DNA of 13,912 bases from Methanocorpusculum sp. (GTDB taxonomy: Archaea > Halobacteriota > Methanomicrobia > Methanomicrobiales > Methanocorpusculaceae), in assembly GCA_029987395.1 (NCBI GenBank), contig DALTVX010000014.1, positions 1-13,912 of the forward strand. Reading direction: 5' to 3'. The first letter of the stretch is position 1. Each line of letters begins with the position of its first letter. The notes below the pieces were generated by a model that saw nothing but the letters and a program-made list of their open reading frames with translations, did not search any database and was not told the DNA's origin. This document shows positions 1 through 6,998 of this stretch, piece after piece. The translations under genes and the position numbers were made by a program.

Positions 1-36
1 ACCTTTTTTCTTTGGCGCGTACCGGTCATCCTGCAT
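1..36 (-). CDS. Possible N-terminal fragment of a minus-strand gene, cut by the window edge
   Basis: Reading leftwards from an ATG at 36-34, the minus strand encodes MQDDRYAPKKKG and stays open to the window edge. The frame is also open for about 17 codons upstream of this ATG but has no ATG or GTG there. A TATA-like stretch on the minus strand around 92-100 lies about 60 bp upstream, which would make this gene divergent from the thermosome gene and share its promoter region. Only 12 residues are visible, all hydrophilic, and no family can be recognised. Another minus-strand frame (ATG at 75-73) is also open to the edge, and plus-strand frame 1 is open from base 1 to a TAA at 79-81, so the call is weak. 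Confidence 0.25.
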   Translation of the reverse strand, partial: MQDDRYAPKKKG

Positions 37-91
37 ATAGTCAGGAGGATACTCCGCGTAAACATCGCCGATACCTACTAAAAATAATCAT

Positions 92-100
92 GTTTATATA
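92..100 (+). promoter_or_regulatory. Archaeal TATA box of the thermosome gene
   Basis: GTTTATATA lies 63 bp upstream of the thermosome ATG, after an A-rich stretch at 81-90 that could hold a BRE. A start of transcription about 25 bp downstream would fall near 120, leaving a leader of about 40 nt that contains the Shine-Dalgarno site at 151-156. The element reads TATATAAAC on the other strand and could also serve a divergent transcript. No operator can be proposed with confidence. Confidence 0.55.
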
Positions 101-150
101 GAACTACTAAACAACATATTCCATACATTACTCTGTCAAAACAGGGTATA

Positions 151-156
151 GGTGAT
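151..156 (+). promoter_or_regulatory. Shine-Dalgarno site of the thermosome gene
   Basis: GGTGAT matches the part of the Shine-Dalgarno consensus complementary to the archaeal 16S rRNA 3' end and stands 6 nt before the ATG at 163. It supports that start over other in-frame candidates. Confidence 0.6.
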
Positions 157-162
157 TATACT

Positions 163-1821
163 ATGTCAGCACAACTTGGCGGACAGCCAATTTTAATCCT
201 CAAAGAAGGAGGAAACCGTACACGCGGACGGGATGCACAGAGCATGAACATCGCAGCAGCAAAAGCAGTTGCAGGTGCAGTAAGATCCACCCTCGGCCCG
301 AAGGGAATGGACAAAATGCTCGTTGACACCATCGGAGATGTCGTTATCACCAATGATGGTGTGACCATTCTCAAAGAGATGGACATCGAACACCCGGCAG
401 CAAAGATGATGGTCGAGATCGCAAAGACCCAGGACGACGAAGTTGGAGATGGAACTACAACCGCAGTCGTCATTGCAGGCGAACTCTTAAAGAAAGCTGA
501 AGAGCTTCTTGAGATGGACATCCACCCAACCGTCATCACTCTTGGATACAGACAGGCAGCAGAGAAAGCACAGGAGCTTCTCAAAGCAATGGCAATCGAT
601 GTCAAAGCAAAAGACACCGCACTCCTTGCAAAGATCGCTGGAACTGCAATGACTGGTAAGAATGCAGAGTCGTCGAAAGACAAACTCTGTGACCTTATCG
701 TCCGTGCAATCACCCTCGTCGCAGACGCAGACGGAACTGTTGACACCGAAAATGTCAAAGTCGAGAAACGTGTCGGCGGCTCGATCGACGAGTCCGAGAT
801 CATCGAAGGCATGATCATCGACAAGGAACGTGTCCACCCGGGCATGCCCAAGACCGTCAAAAACGCAAAGATCCTGCTTTTGAACGCAGCAGTCGAATAC
901 AAGAAGACCGAAGTCGACGCAGAGATCTCCATCACCTCCCCAGATCAGCTCCAGATGTTCCTCGATGAGGAAGAGCGCATGATCAAAGGCATTGTCGAGA
1001 AGGTCAAAGCATCCGGTGCAAACGTCCTCTTCTGCCAGAAAGGTATCGACGACATTGCTCAGCACTACCTCTCCAAAGCAGGTATCTTTGCAATCCGCCG
1101 TGTTAAGAAATCCGATATGGAAAAACTTGCACGCGCAACTGGTGGATCACTTATCTCCTCGATTGACGCAATCTCTGCAGACGAACTTGGTATTGCAGGT
1201 ATCGTCGAAGAGCGCAAAATCGGCGGCGAAGAGATGGTCTTCGTTGAGAAATGCAAGAACCCGAAAGCAGTCTCGATCATCATCAAAGGCGGAACCGACC
1301 ACGTTGTTGACGAGCTCGCCCGTGCACTTGAAGACGCACTTCGTGTCGTTGCATGTGTTGTTGAAGACAAGAAAGTTGTAGCCGGTGGAGGCGCACCCGA
1401 AGTTGAGCTCTCCCTTAGACTCCGTGAATATGCAGCGACCCAGGGCGGACGTATCCAGCTCGCGATCGAAGCATTCGCAAACGCACTTGAAGTCATCCCA
1501 AGAACCCTTGCAGAAAACGCAGGTCTCGACCCGATCGACAAGCTTGTTGAGCTTCGTGCAGCACACGAGAAAGGCATGAAGACCTACGGTCTCGATGTCT
1601 ATGAAGGAAAGGCAGTCGACATGTGGGAAGCAGGCGTTGTTGAGCCTCTCCGCGTGAAGACCCAGGCGATCTCCTCTGCAGCAGAGGCCGCAGTCATGAT
1701 TCTTAGAATCGATGACGTCATCGCATCCGCACGATCTGCTGGACCATCCCCCGAAGAGATGGCCGCAATGGGTGGCGGAGGCATGGGCGGAATGGGCGGC
1801 ATGCCCCCAGGAATGATGTAA
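163..1821 (+). CDS. thsA: Thermosome subunit (group II chaperonin)
   Basis: This is an ATP-driven cytoplasmic protein-folding chamber subunit of the archaeal CCT/TCP-1 family. The 552-residue length is normal for the family. Visible hallmarks are the N-terminal block RSTLGPKGMDKMLVD (41-55), NDGVTILK (64-71), the nucleotide-binding GDGTT (95-99), the second nucleotide-site block with GGGAPEVE near residue 408, and RIDDVI near the C-terminus. The protein ends in a Gly/Met-rich tail, the flexible tail typical of thermosomes that points into the cavity. The start is fixed by the GGTGAT site 6 nt upstream. The gene has its own promoter and a strong terminator, so it appears monocistronic. Methanogens often carry several thermosome paralogues; which one this is cannot be told here, so the symbol is approximate. 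Codon use is strongly biased (GCA, CTC, ATC, AAG), as expected for an abundant protein. Confidence 0.97.
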   Translation: MSAQLGGQPILILKEGGNRTRGRDAQSMNIAAAKAVAGAVRSTLGPKGMDKMLVDTIGDVVITNDGVTILKEMDIEHPAAKMMVEIAKTQDDEVGDGTTTAVVIAGELLKKAEELLEMDIHPTVITLGYRQAAEKAQELLKAMAIDVKAKDTALLAKIAGTAMTGKNAESSKDKLCDLIVRAITLVADADGTVDTENVKVEKRVGGSIDESEIIEGMIIDKERVHPGMPKTVKNAKILLLNAAVEYKKTEVDAEISITSPDQLQMFLDEEERMIKGIVEKVKASGANVLFCQKGIDDIAQHYLSKAGIFAIRRVKKSDMEKLARATGGSLISSIDAISADELGIAGIVEERKIGGEEMVFVEKCKNPKAVSIIIKGGTDHVVDELARALEDALRVVACVVEDKKVVAGGGAPEVELSLRLREYAATQGGRIQLAIEAFANALEVIPRTLAENAGLDPIDKLVELRAAHEKGMKTYGLDVYEGKAVDMWEAGVVEPLRVKTQAISSAAEAAVMILRIDDVIASARSAGPSPEEMAAMGGGGMGGMGGMPPGMM

Positions 1822-1822
1822 A

Positions 1823-1863
1823 GGCAGAAATGCCCCGGGAGAATACTCCCACATCTTTTTTTT
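1823..1863 (+). terminator. Double stem-loop plus T-tract behind the thermosome gene
   Basis: Directly after the stop codon come two short perfect stem-loops. GGCA-GAAA-TGCC (1823-1834) has a GNRA-type tetraloop, and GGGAG-AATA-CTCCC lies at 1837-1850. Eight T residues follow at 1856-1863. Archaeal termination depends mainly on the T-tract; the hairpins may also protect the 3' end of the mRNA. Confidence 0.7.
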
Positions 1864-1928
1864 GATCATTCACGAACTTTAACTATTTTCAAACACCAAT
1901 GGTATAATAACATCAGAGGGACTTTTTC

Positions 1929-3002
1929 GTGCGTCACGAAGTATTATACCAATATGATCTCCCGATCGAGATTTTGGATGACATTCCTCGGACCGAGGAG
2001 GTCCTGAATGTTATTTACGCACGAAGTAAAGATAAATTCCTGATCCCGATCCTGCTCACACGTCTTCGCATGCTATGGGGATATCCTGAGCGTGAGACGA
2101 TCTACCGGATCTATGAGATGAACTACATCGACCTGCTGGAGGCTTCAGTCAGATTTCCAACGGCAGTTGCCCCGTCACTGACCATCAAAACGGTGAACAA
2201 CGACAAATATGTCTTTCACAGCGTGAAAAACTCGGCAGAGGAGGTAAGAGCCGCACTTTTGGAACTTCGCGAGATGATGAATACGAAGGTTGGCGGTAAC
2301 TGGCAGATCGCCGTGAAACGCAATCTGCTCAATGAGGAGTATATCCTAAGAGAGGCGGAGAACGGCGGGACAAGCCTCTCACAGACCAAGCAGGATGATG
2401 TGTTTGAGAGCACGCCGAGCCCGGGGCAAGGCTGTTTTGAGCCGACCGATACATTGTTTTCCCATTTTGGAGAGAAGGGGGGGAGCAGAGACGACGTGTT
2501 CGAAGCAGAGACCGCGCTCACGGAAAAGGAGCAGAAGACTGCAGAGACGGCCTGGGTCTCGCGGATGGTCGAAGCAACCGATACACCGGAGCCAGTGAAA
2601 AACGAGGTGCCGCTAAACGATGTGACCGTGTTCAATACGGATTCCGGGAAGAGGAACGATCAATGGCATGACGAGGGGAAGGGAGATGCGATGATTCTCC
2701 CTGGAGGAAAGACCCTGGTCGGCGGCGGGCGATACAAACACCTAAACGACGATGCGAAGAATCGTGCTGACGAGGATGATTCTCAGGTCTATGTTTCCAA
2801 AAAAACACAGATCATCCCAACGCCACCAACCCCAAAGCCGGGACTTGTCTCGTCGATGACACTCGAACCGCGGGACGGGCTGGATGATGAGGCGATCGAT
2901 AAATCCCTTGAAGCGCTCAAATATCTGCGGGAAAACAAGATCATCACAGAGGATGAATATAAAAAACGGTGTCTCGAACTGTTTAAGAGAACGGGACTAT
3001 AA
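1929..3002 (+). CDS. Uncharacterised protein with PH-like N-terminal region, polar linker and SHOCT-like C-terminus
   Basis: The 357-residue protein is not one I can name. Residues 1-125 look globular, and residues 55-118 (YRIYEMNYIDLLEASV, then SLTIKTVNNDKYVFHSVK and a helix with LLELREMM) resemble the end of a bacterial PH/GRAM-like fold. Residues about 140-315 are polar, charged and probably disordered, with a repeated DDVFE motif at 156-160 and 188-192. Residues 322-357 (SLEALKYLRENKIITEDEYKKR) match the pattern of the SHOCT short C-terminal domain. There is no signal peptide or membrane segment. The start is GTG at 1929, with GAGGG at 1916-1920 spaced 8 nt away. A TATA-like GGTATAATAA lies at about 1900-1909, which leaves the possibility of a near-leaderless transcript. 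The gene ends 3 bp from the convergent hydrolase gene. The domain assignments are inferred from sequence pattern only, and no function is proposed. Confidence 0.8.
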   Translation: MRHEVLYQYDLPIEILDDIPRTEEVLNVIYARSKDKFLIPILLTRLRMLWGYPERETIYRIYEMNYIDLLEASVRFPTAVAPSLTIKTVNNDKYVFHSVKNSAEEVRAALLELREMMNTKVGGNWQIAVKRNLLNEEYILREAENGGTSLSQTKQDDVFESTPSPGQGCFEPTDTLFSHFGEKGGSRDDVFEAETALTEKEQKTAETAWVSRMVEATDTPEPVKNEVPLNDVTVFNTDSGKRNDQWHDEGKGDAMILPGGKTLVGGGRYKHLNDDAKNRADEDDSQVYVSKKTQIIPTPPTPKPGLVSSMTLEPRDGLDDEAIDKSLEALKYLRENKIITEDEYKKRCLELFKRTGL

Positions 3003-3005
3003 TAT

Positions 3006-4010
3006 TTATTTAATCTCGACAATCCTTTTTTCTGATTCTATATCGAAACAGGTAGAATTCTCACTAGCGGGTTTGTCAAACAGGCCCGTTAATAGCTTGA
3101 GGATCTCTGTGATCATTTCATCACACACCCACTTATCTGTCACATTATAATGATTGCCTTCATATGTGAAAAATTCCACATTTGAATAGGGCTCCATCAT
3201 CGATTTCAGCATAGAATAGGGAACGACCGGATCGTTTTTTGCGGCAATAACGAGGATAGGACATTGAACTTTTGGAAGAGCGGAAATGGCTTCATACGCC
3301 AATATTTTTTTCAACGAACGAAACGGTACGAGATTGACCCACACAACTGACTGACCGGTCAAGATATTTTTTATCGCGATATGATGAACCACTCTTTTTC
3401 CATGGATCTGTGAACAATCAAAGGTGTAACCCGGATAATACACACTATCTGTAAAATCATTCAAATGAGAGCGGGAAACAAACATGGGAATACAGAATGG
3501 TTTCAAACCGATGAATCCCAAAATAGCATCATAACTGGTGAGAATGATATAAGGAAGAGCAGCAGTTTTCTTTTTCTTTTTAAGACTGACTTTTGGGCTC
3601 ATAACAGGGATCATGCAAACCACAGCTGCGATATCATGATCCTCGGCCGCGATCGTAAGAGGATAACCGCCTGCAAGCGATATCCCACAAAGAACGATCC
3701 GGGTATTGTCGATCATTGCCAAAGACCGAAGATGAGCTATTGCGGCCCGTATGTCATCCATCTGACATAAGGGGTCAGTCAGATTTCGGATCTCACCTTC
3801 CGAAAATCCATAATTTCGATAATCAAATAAAAAAACCGCATACCCATTTAGCACAAGACCTCTGGCATACCGCATGTTTGCAATAAACCGAGGATGCCCA
3901 AGACCATGGGCAATGATAATTACTGGAGGGAGTTCTACCCCGTCAGGGAAAAACAGATCGGCGTCACATAATTCGCCACACGACAGAAATGGGGAGTGGA
4001 TTTGCAACAT
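3006..4010 (-). CDS. Alpha/beta hydrolase of unknown substrate
   Basis: The 334-residue protein has the order of motifs of a serine alpha/beta hydrolase: an oxyanion-region HGLG (35-38), an RNYG strand-loop (65-68), the nucleophile elbow GISLAGG with Ser111, the acid Asp260 in AAKNDPVVP, and His287 in EGNHYNV. A complete Ser-Asp-His triad is therefore visible. The N-terminal part resembles the dienelactone hydrolase/peptidase S9-like branch. Residues about 140-230 form an insertion that could be a cap or lid and contain a run of five lysines (144-148). No signal peptide is seen. No Shine-Dalgarno site precedes the ATG at 4010. It lies 64 bp behind the ribonucleotide reductase gene on the same strand and could be read through from it, or start from a weak TATA-like AAATATCTAA at 4050-4041. 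Third codon positions are clearly AT-richer than in neighbouring genes, so it may be a later acquisition. Confidence 0.85.
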   Translation of the reverse strand: MLQIHSPFLSCGELCDADLFFPDGVELPPVIIIAHGLGHPRFIANMRYARGLVLNGYAVFLFDYRNYGFSEGEIRNLTDPLCQMDDIRAAIAHLRSLAMIDNTRIVLCGISLAGGYPLTIAAEDHDIAAVVCMIPVMSPKVSLKKKKKTAALPYIILTSYDAILGFIGLKPFCIPMFVSRSHLNDFTDSVYYPGYTFDCSQIHGKRVVHHIAIKNILTGQSVVWVNLVPFRSLKKILAYEAISALPKVQCPILVIAAKNDPVVPYSMLKSMMEPYSNVEFFTYEGNHYNVTDKWVCDEMITEILKLLTGLFDKPASENSTCFDIESEKRIVEIK

Positions 4011-4074
4011 AACAGAAAGGGGGTAAAAAATGAAAGGGGATTAGATATTTTCTGATCGGATAATATAGATGAAA

Positions 4075-6285
4075 TCAGCTGCAGCCACTCCATCCGCAGT
4101 GTTTGCACATTCCCTGATTACAGCCTTCGCCGAAATCCAAGGGTTCGCCGCACTCAGGACAGGGCGGGTTCTTCTTTTCTCCCGGCGTGACCGGGGTCAA
4201 AGACCAGTTGTCGAGTGTCGCGATCGCCTGATTGGTTGCCGCAAGCTCGATACATTTTCCCACGACATCTGCACAGGAAAAGCCCTCTGAATTTTTATTT
4301 TTGATCGCCGAGACACAGTTCACTTTTGCAAACTGTTTGACAAATTTTTCATACGGGACGCCGTTTTGTAACCCAGTGCTGATACTGCGGCCAAGCGCAT
4401 TGCTGCTTGCTTCACATCCAGCCCCGACGGTTCGGATGAACACCTCCATCGGCTTTCCGTCCATCGTATTAACTGTGATATAGAGACGACAGCATCCAGA
4501 CTGCGCAAGGAAGGTCCGTCCGACCAGTTCTCGCGGGCGGGTGAAAAATACCTTCGGGACGACGCCGGGAACGAGGGTCGTCTGGGCATCAGCCGGAGTC
4601 GCGGTATCCTGCTTTTCAAGAGCAAGAACAACATCCTCCCGTGATCCGGTACGATAGAGGGTCATGCCTTTTATTCCCTCCTTCCATGCGAGAATTACTG
4701 CCTGTTCGACATCCTCCTTTGATGCGGTGAACGGCATGTTGATCGTTTTCGAGATCGAGGCGTGAACGTGTTTCTGGAACGCGGCCTGCATCAGGACATG
4801 ATCCTTCCAGCCGATGTCCAGAGCGGTCTTGAAGACGGCTTTGAATGAATCCGGCAGCCAGTCAACATCCTGGATCGAGCCTGTTTCATGCACATGATTG
4901 ATGACCTCATCACGTTTTACTTCTGCATCAGGACCGGTGATTCCCATTGTTTCTATGATGCGCCGAAGTTCAGACTCGAAGTACGGGTGGACCAGCACGA
5001 ATGTTTTGCCGACGGTATTTCTGCGGGTGTAGGCAAACGAGAAGACCGGTTCGATACCCGACGAGCAGCCTGCAAGAAGTGAGATCGTCCCCGTTGGGGC
5101 GATCGTGGTCAGAGCGGCGTTTCGCATAATGATGCCCTTTTTATCCCAGACACTTCCCTCATATGCAGGGAACGTTCCCTTCTCTTTTCCAAGGATGATG
5201 GACTCTTCAACGGCAACATTGTTGACCCTCTCCATCACCTCAAGGCAGAAGTTTCTGCCGGCTTCAGAATCGTAAGGGATCCGAAGCATGAGCATTGCAT
5301 CGTGAACGCCCATCAGACCCAGACCGACTTTTCGTGTACGGTTGGTGGCTTCACGGATCTCCGGGATGGGGAATACATTTTTCGTGATGACCGCGTCAAG
5401 GAACCGAACACCCATTCGGGTCATTTTATCGAGAGCTTCGTAGTTCAGCCCGTCTGCACGGATGAACTTTGACAGATTGATACTGCCAAGAACGCAGGAT
5501 TCGAACGGAAGGAGCGGTTGTTCACCGCACGGGTTAGTGGTATCGATCTCTCCAAGGTCTGGAGTTGGATTTTTCTGATTGATGGTATCGTAGAAAAGAA
5601 TTCCCGGTTCACCGTTCTTCCAGACCCCATCGATGATGCCTTCCCAGATCTCTCCAACGGTGAGATCGGATCCTTCAGAGTTGGTTATCCAAACCGTGTC
5701 CATCTCACCGTTTGCCACATGCTTCATGAAAATGTCCGAGACCATCACGGAGATATTGAAGTTACTAAAGTCGCCTTCCTTGGCTTTGCTTTTGATGAAC
5801 TTTAGGATATCAGGATGCCAGACATTGAGGATACCCATATTGGCCCCGCGGCGTCTTCCGCCCTGTTTGATGACATCTGTCGCCGCATTGAACACACGCA
5901 TAAAAGAGACAGGCCCAGATGCCACGCCGTCCGTTGAACGAACGGGTGAACCTTCCAGACGCAGGCGGGAGAAGTTGTATCCTGTTCCTCCTCCTGACTG
6001 GTGAATGATCGCTCCCCAGCGGATCGCATCAAAGATCTCAGGCAGAGAATCGTTGACAGGAAGGGTGAAGCAGGCGGAAAGCTGCCCAAGCGGCGTTCCC
6101 GCGTTCATAAGTGTCGGAGAGTTTGGAAGGAACGACAATGACATCATTGCGTCAAAGTATTCCTTCGTCTCTTCCGATGTTTCACCTAATGCATCTGCAA
6201 CTCGTCTACAGACATCTTCGAAAGATGCCTCACCGATGCGGTAATATCTTGCCGCTAAAATACTATCAACTACTGAATCCGCCAT
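4075..6285 (-). CDS. nrdJ: Adenosylcobalamin-dependent (class II) ribonucleotide reductase
   Basis: The enzyme reduces ribonucleotides to deoxyribonucleotides, using adenosylcobalamin to make the thiyl radical. Counting from the GTG one codon upstream (737 residues), visible motifs are NSPTLMNAG (56-64), first redox cysteine C73 (SACF), GGGTGYNFSRLR (99-110), the catalytic NPCGE with N252, C254 and E256, second redox cysteine C265 (ESCVLGSINL), and the phosphate-binding APTGT near 397. The C-terminus holds a cysteine-rich zinc-ribbon-like tail (CPECG at 710, then CNQGMCKHCGWSGC) that probably includes the shuttle cysteines. No N-terminal ATP-cone is present. GTG (6288) and ATG (6285) are adjacent; I take the ATG because GAGG at 6297-6294 is then 8 nt away. 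The gene diverges from the arginine decarboxylase gene. Confidence 0.95.
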   Translation of the reverse strand: MADSVVDSILAARYYRIGEASFEDVCRRVADALGETSEETKEYFDAMMSLSFLPNSPTLMNAGTPLGQLSACFTLPVNDSLPEIFDAIRWGAIIHQSGGGTGYNFSRLRLEGSPVRSTDGVASGPVSFMRVFNAATDVIKQGGRRRGANMGILNVWHPDILKFIKSKAKEGDFSNFNISVMVSDIFMKHVANGEMDTVWITNSEGSDLTVGEIWEGIIDGVWKNGEPGILFYDTINQKNPTPDLGEIDTTNPCGEQPLLPFESCVLGSINLSKFIRADGLNYEALDKMTRMGVRFLDAVITKNVFPIPEIREATNRTRKVGLGLMGVHDAMLMLRIPYDSEAGRNFCLEVMERVNNVAVEESIILGKEKGTFPAYEGSVWDKKGIIMRNAALTTIAPTGTISLLAGCSSGIEPVFSFAYTRRNTVGKTFVLVHPYFESELRRIIETMGITGPDAEVKRDEVINHVHETGSIQDVDWLPDSFKAVFKTALDIGWKDHVLMQAAFQKHVHASISKTINMPFTASKEDVEQAVILAWKEGIKGMTLYRTGSREDVVLALEKQDTATPADAQTTLVPGVVPKVFFTRPRELVGRTFLAQSGCCRLYITVNTMDGKPMEVFIRTVGAGCEASSNALGRSISTGLQNGVPYEKFVKQFAKVNCVSAIKNKNSEGFSCADVVGKCIELAATNQAIATLDNWSLTPVTPGEKKNPPCPECGEPLDFGEGCNQGMCKHCGWSGCS

Positions 6286-6330
6286 CACTTAATCCCTCAA
6301 TTACTGATTCTTTGTTCTAAAAGGCAAATC

Positions 6331-6347
6331 GGGATATATAATACCCC
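6331..6347 (-). promoter_or_regulatory. TATA box of the ribonucleotide reductase gene inside a G/C-flanked symmetric element
   Basis: On the minus strand GGGGTATTATATATCCC contains a good archaeal TATA box. It would place transcription start near 6311, about 26 nt before the ATG, with GAGG inside the leader. GGG and CCC flank the AT core symmetrically, and AAATC (6326-6330) and GATTT (6352-6356) form a wider pair of inverted arms. This could be a repressor site overlapping the TATA box, but it does not match the NrdR-box consensus as I know it. Confidence 0.5.
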
Positions 6348-6386
6348 AACTGATTTTTGTACGTAAGAATTAATTGGGCATACCCG

Positions 6387-6394
6387 TATTTAAT
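6387..6394 (+). promoter_or_regulatory. Possible TATA box of the arginine decarboxylase gene
   Basis: TATTTAAT lies about 73 bp before the decarboxylase ATG and would give a leader of roughly 48 nt. No Shine-Dalgarno site stands close to the ATG. Instead ACCAA occurs three times (6422-6426, 6450-6454, 6458-6462), the last ending 1 nt before the start codon. A GGAGG at 6405-6409 is too far upstream to serve this start. Confidence 0.3.
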
Positions 6395-6463
6395 TCACTT
6401 CATTGGAGGCTGAGTCTTACAACCAAACACTTAAGAGCTAGTTAACAAGACCAAGTAACCAAG

Positions 6464-6964
6464 ATGGTAGTTCCAAAAAAAGTATTCTTTACCCGAGGCA
6501 GGGGTGTTCACAAAGATCAGCTCGTTTCGTTCGAGATGGCCCTTAGAAACGCAGGAATCGCCCCCTTCAATCTGGTGTATGTTTCGTCTATCATGCCGCC
6601 GGATGCAGATATCGTCTCGCGCGATGAGGGGCTCGCCGCTCTCCTTCAAGGAGAGATCGTCTACTGTGTTATGGCAAAAAACGCATCAAACGAGCCTGAT
6701 CAGACTATATCCGCGGCAATAGGACTGGCAGTGCCTCAGATCCACGATAAGCAGCACGGATATCTCTCGGAGCATCACGCTCTCGGGATGACAGAAAAAG
6801 AGTGTGGAGCATATGCAGAAGAGCTCGCACGAACGATGCTGGATACCATTATGCAAAAGCAGGGCGGAAATATTGTGAAGACCAGCAATACCAGCATCTC
6901 TGCAAAAACGGATAAGAACGGGAACTGGACTACCGTGATCTCGACCGCAGTATTTGTCTGTTAA
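6464..6964 (+). CDS. pdaD: Pyruvoyl-dependent arginine decarboxylase
   Basis: The enzyme decarboxylates arginine to agmatine, the first step of polyamine synthesis in many archaea. It uses a pyruvoyl group made by self-cleavage rather than pyridoxal phosphate. The 166-residue length fits the family. The cleavage block is YVSSIMPPDAD. By analogy with the Methanocaldococcus enzyme, the chain should break between Ser41 and Ser42, giving a short beta chain and an alpha chain with N-terminal pyruvate. Other conserved stretches are the N-terminal KKVFFTRGRGVHKD, SRDEGLAALLQGEIVYCVMA (residues 52-71) and SEHHALG (102-108), whose Glu103 is a candidate catalytic acid. purF begins 34 bp downstream and may be partly co-transcribed. 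Confidence 0.95.
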   Translation: MVVPKKVFFTRGRGVHKDQLVSFEMALRNAGIAPFNLVYVSSIMPPDADIVSRDEGLAALLQGEIVYCVMAKNASNEPDQTISAAIGLAVPQIHDKQHGYLSEHHALGMTEKECGAYAEELARTMLDTIMQKQGGNIVKTSNTSISAKTDKNGNWTTVISTAVFVC

Positions 6965-6998
6965 ACCTTTATCTGAATACAACCAATATTTTTACAAT

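Noticed and set aside
156..935. Long minus-strand open frame (259 codons) opposite the thermosome gene
   Set aside because: It is the antisense shadow of a strongly biased coding sequence; its Ser/Ala-rich protein matches nothing.
1147..1869. Minus-strand open frame opposite the thermosome 3' end
   Set aside because: It is a shadow of the sense gene, rich in Cys, Asp and His from codon bias, and it spans the terminator.
6326..6356. NrdR box at the nrdJ promoter
   Set aside because: The symmetric element does not fit the NrdR consensus as I know it; only a generic operator is proposed.
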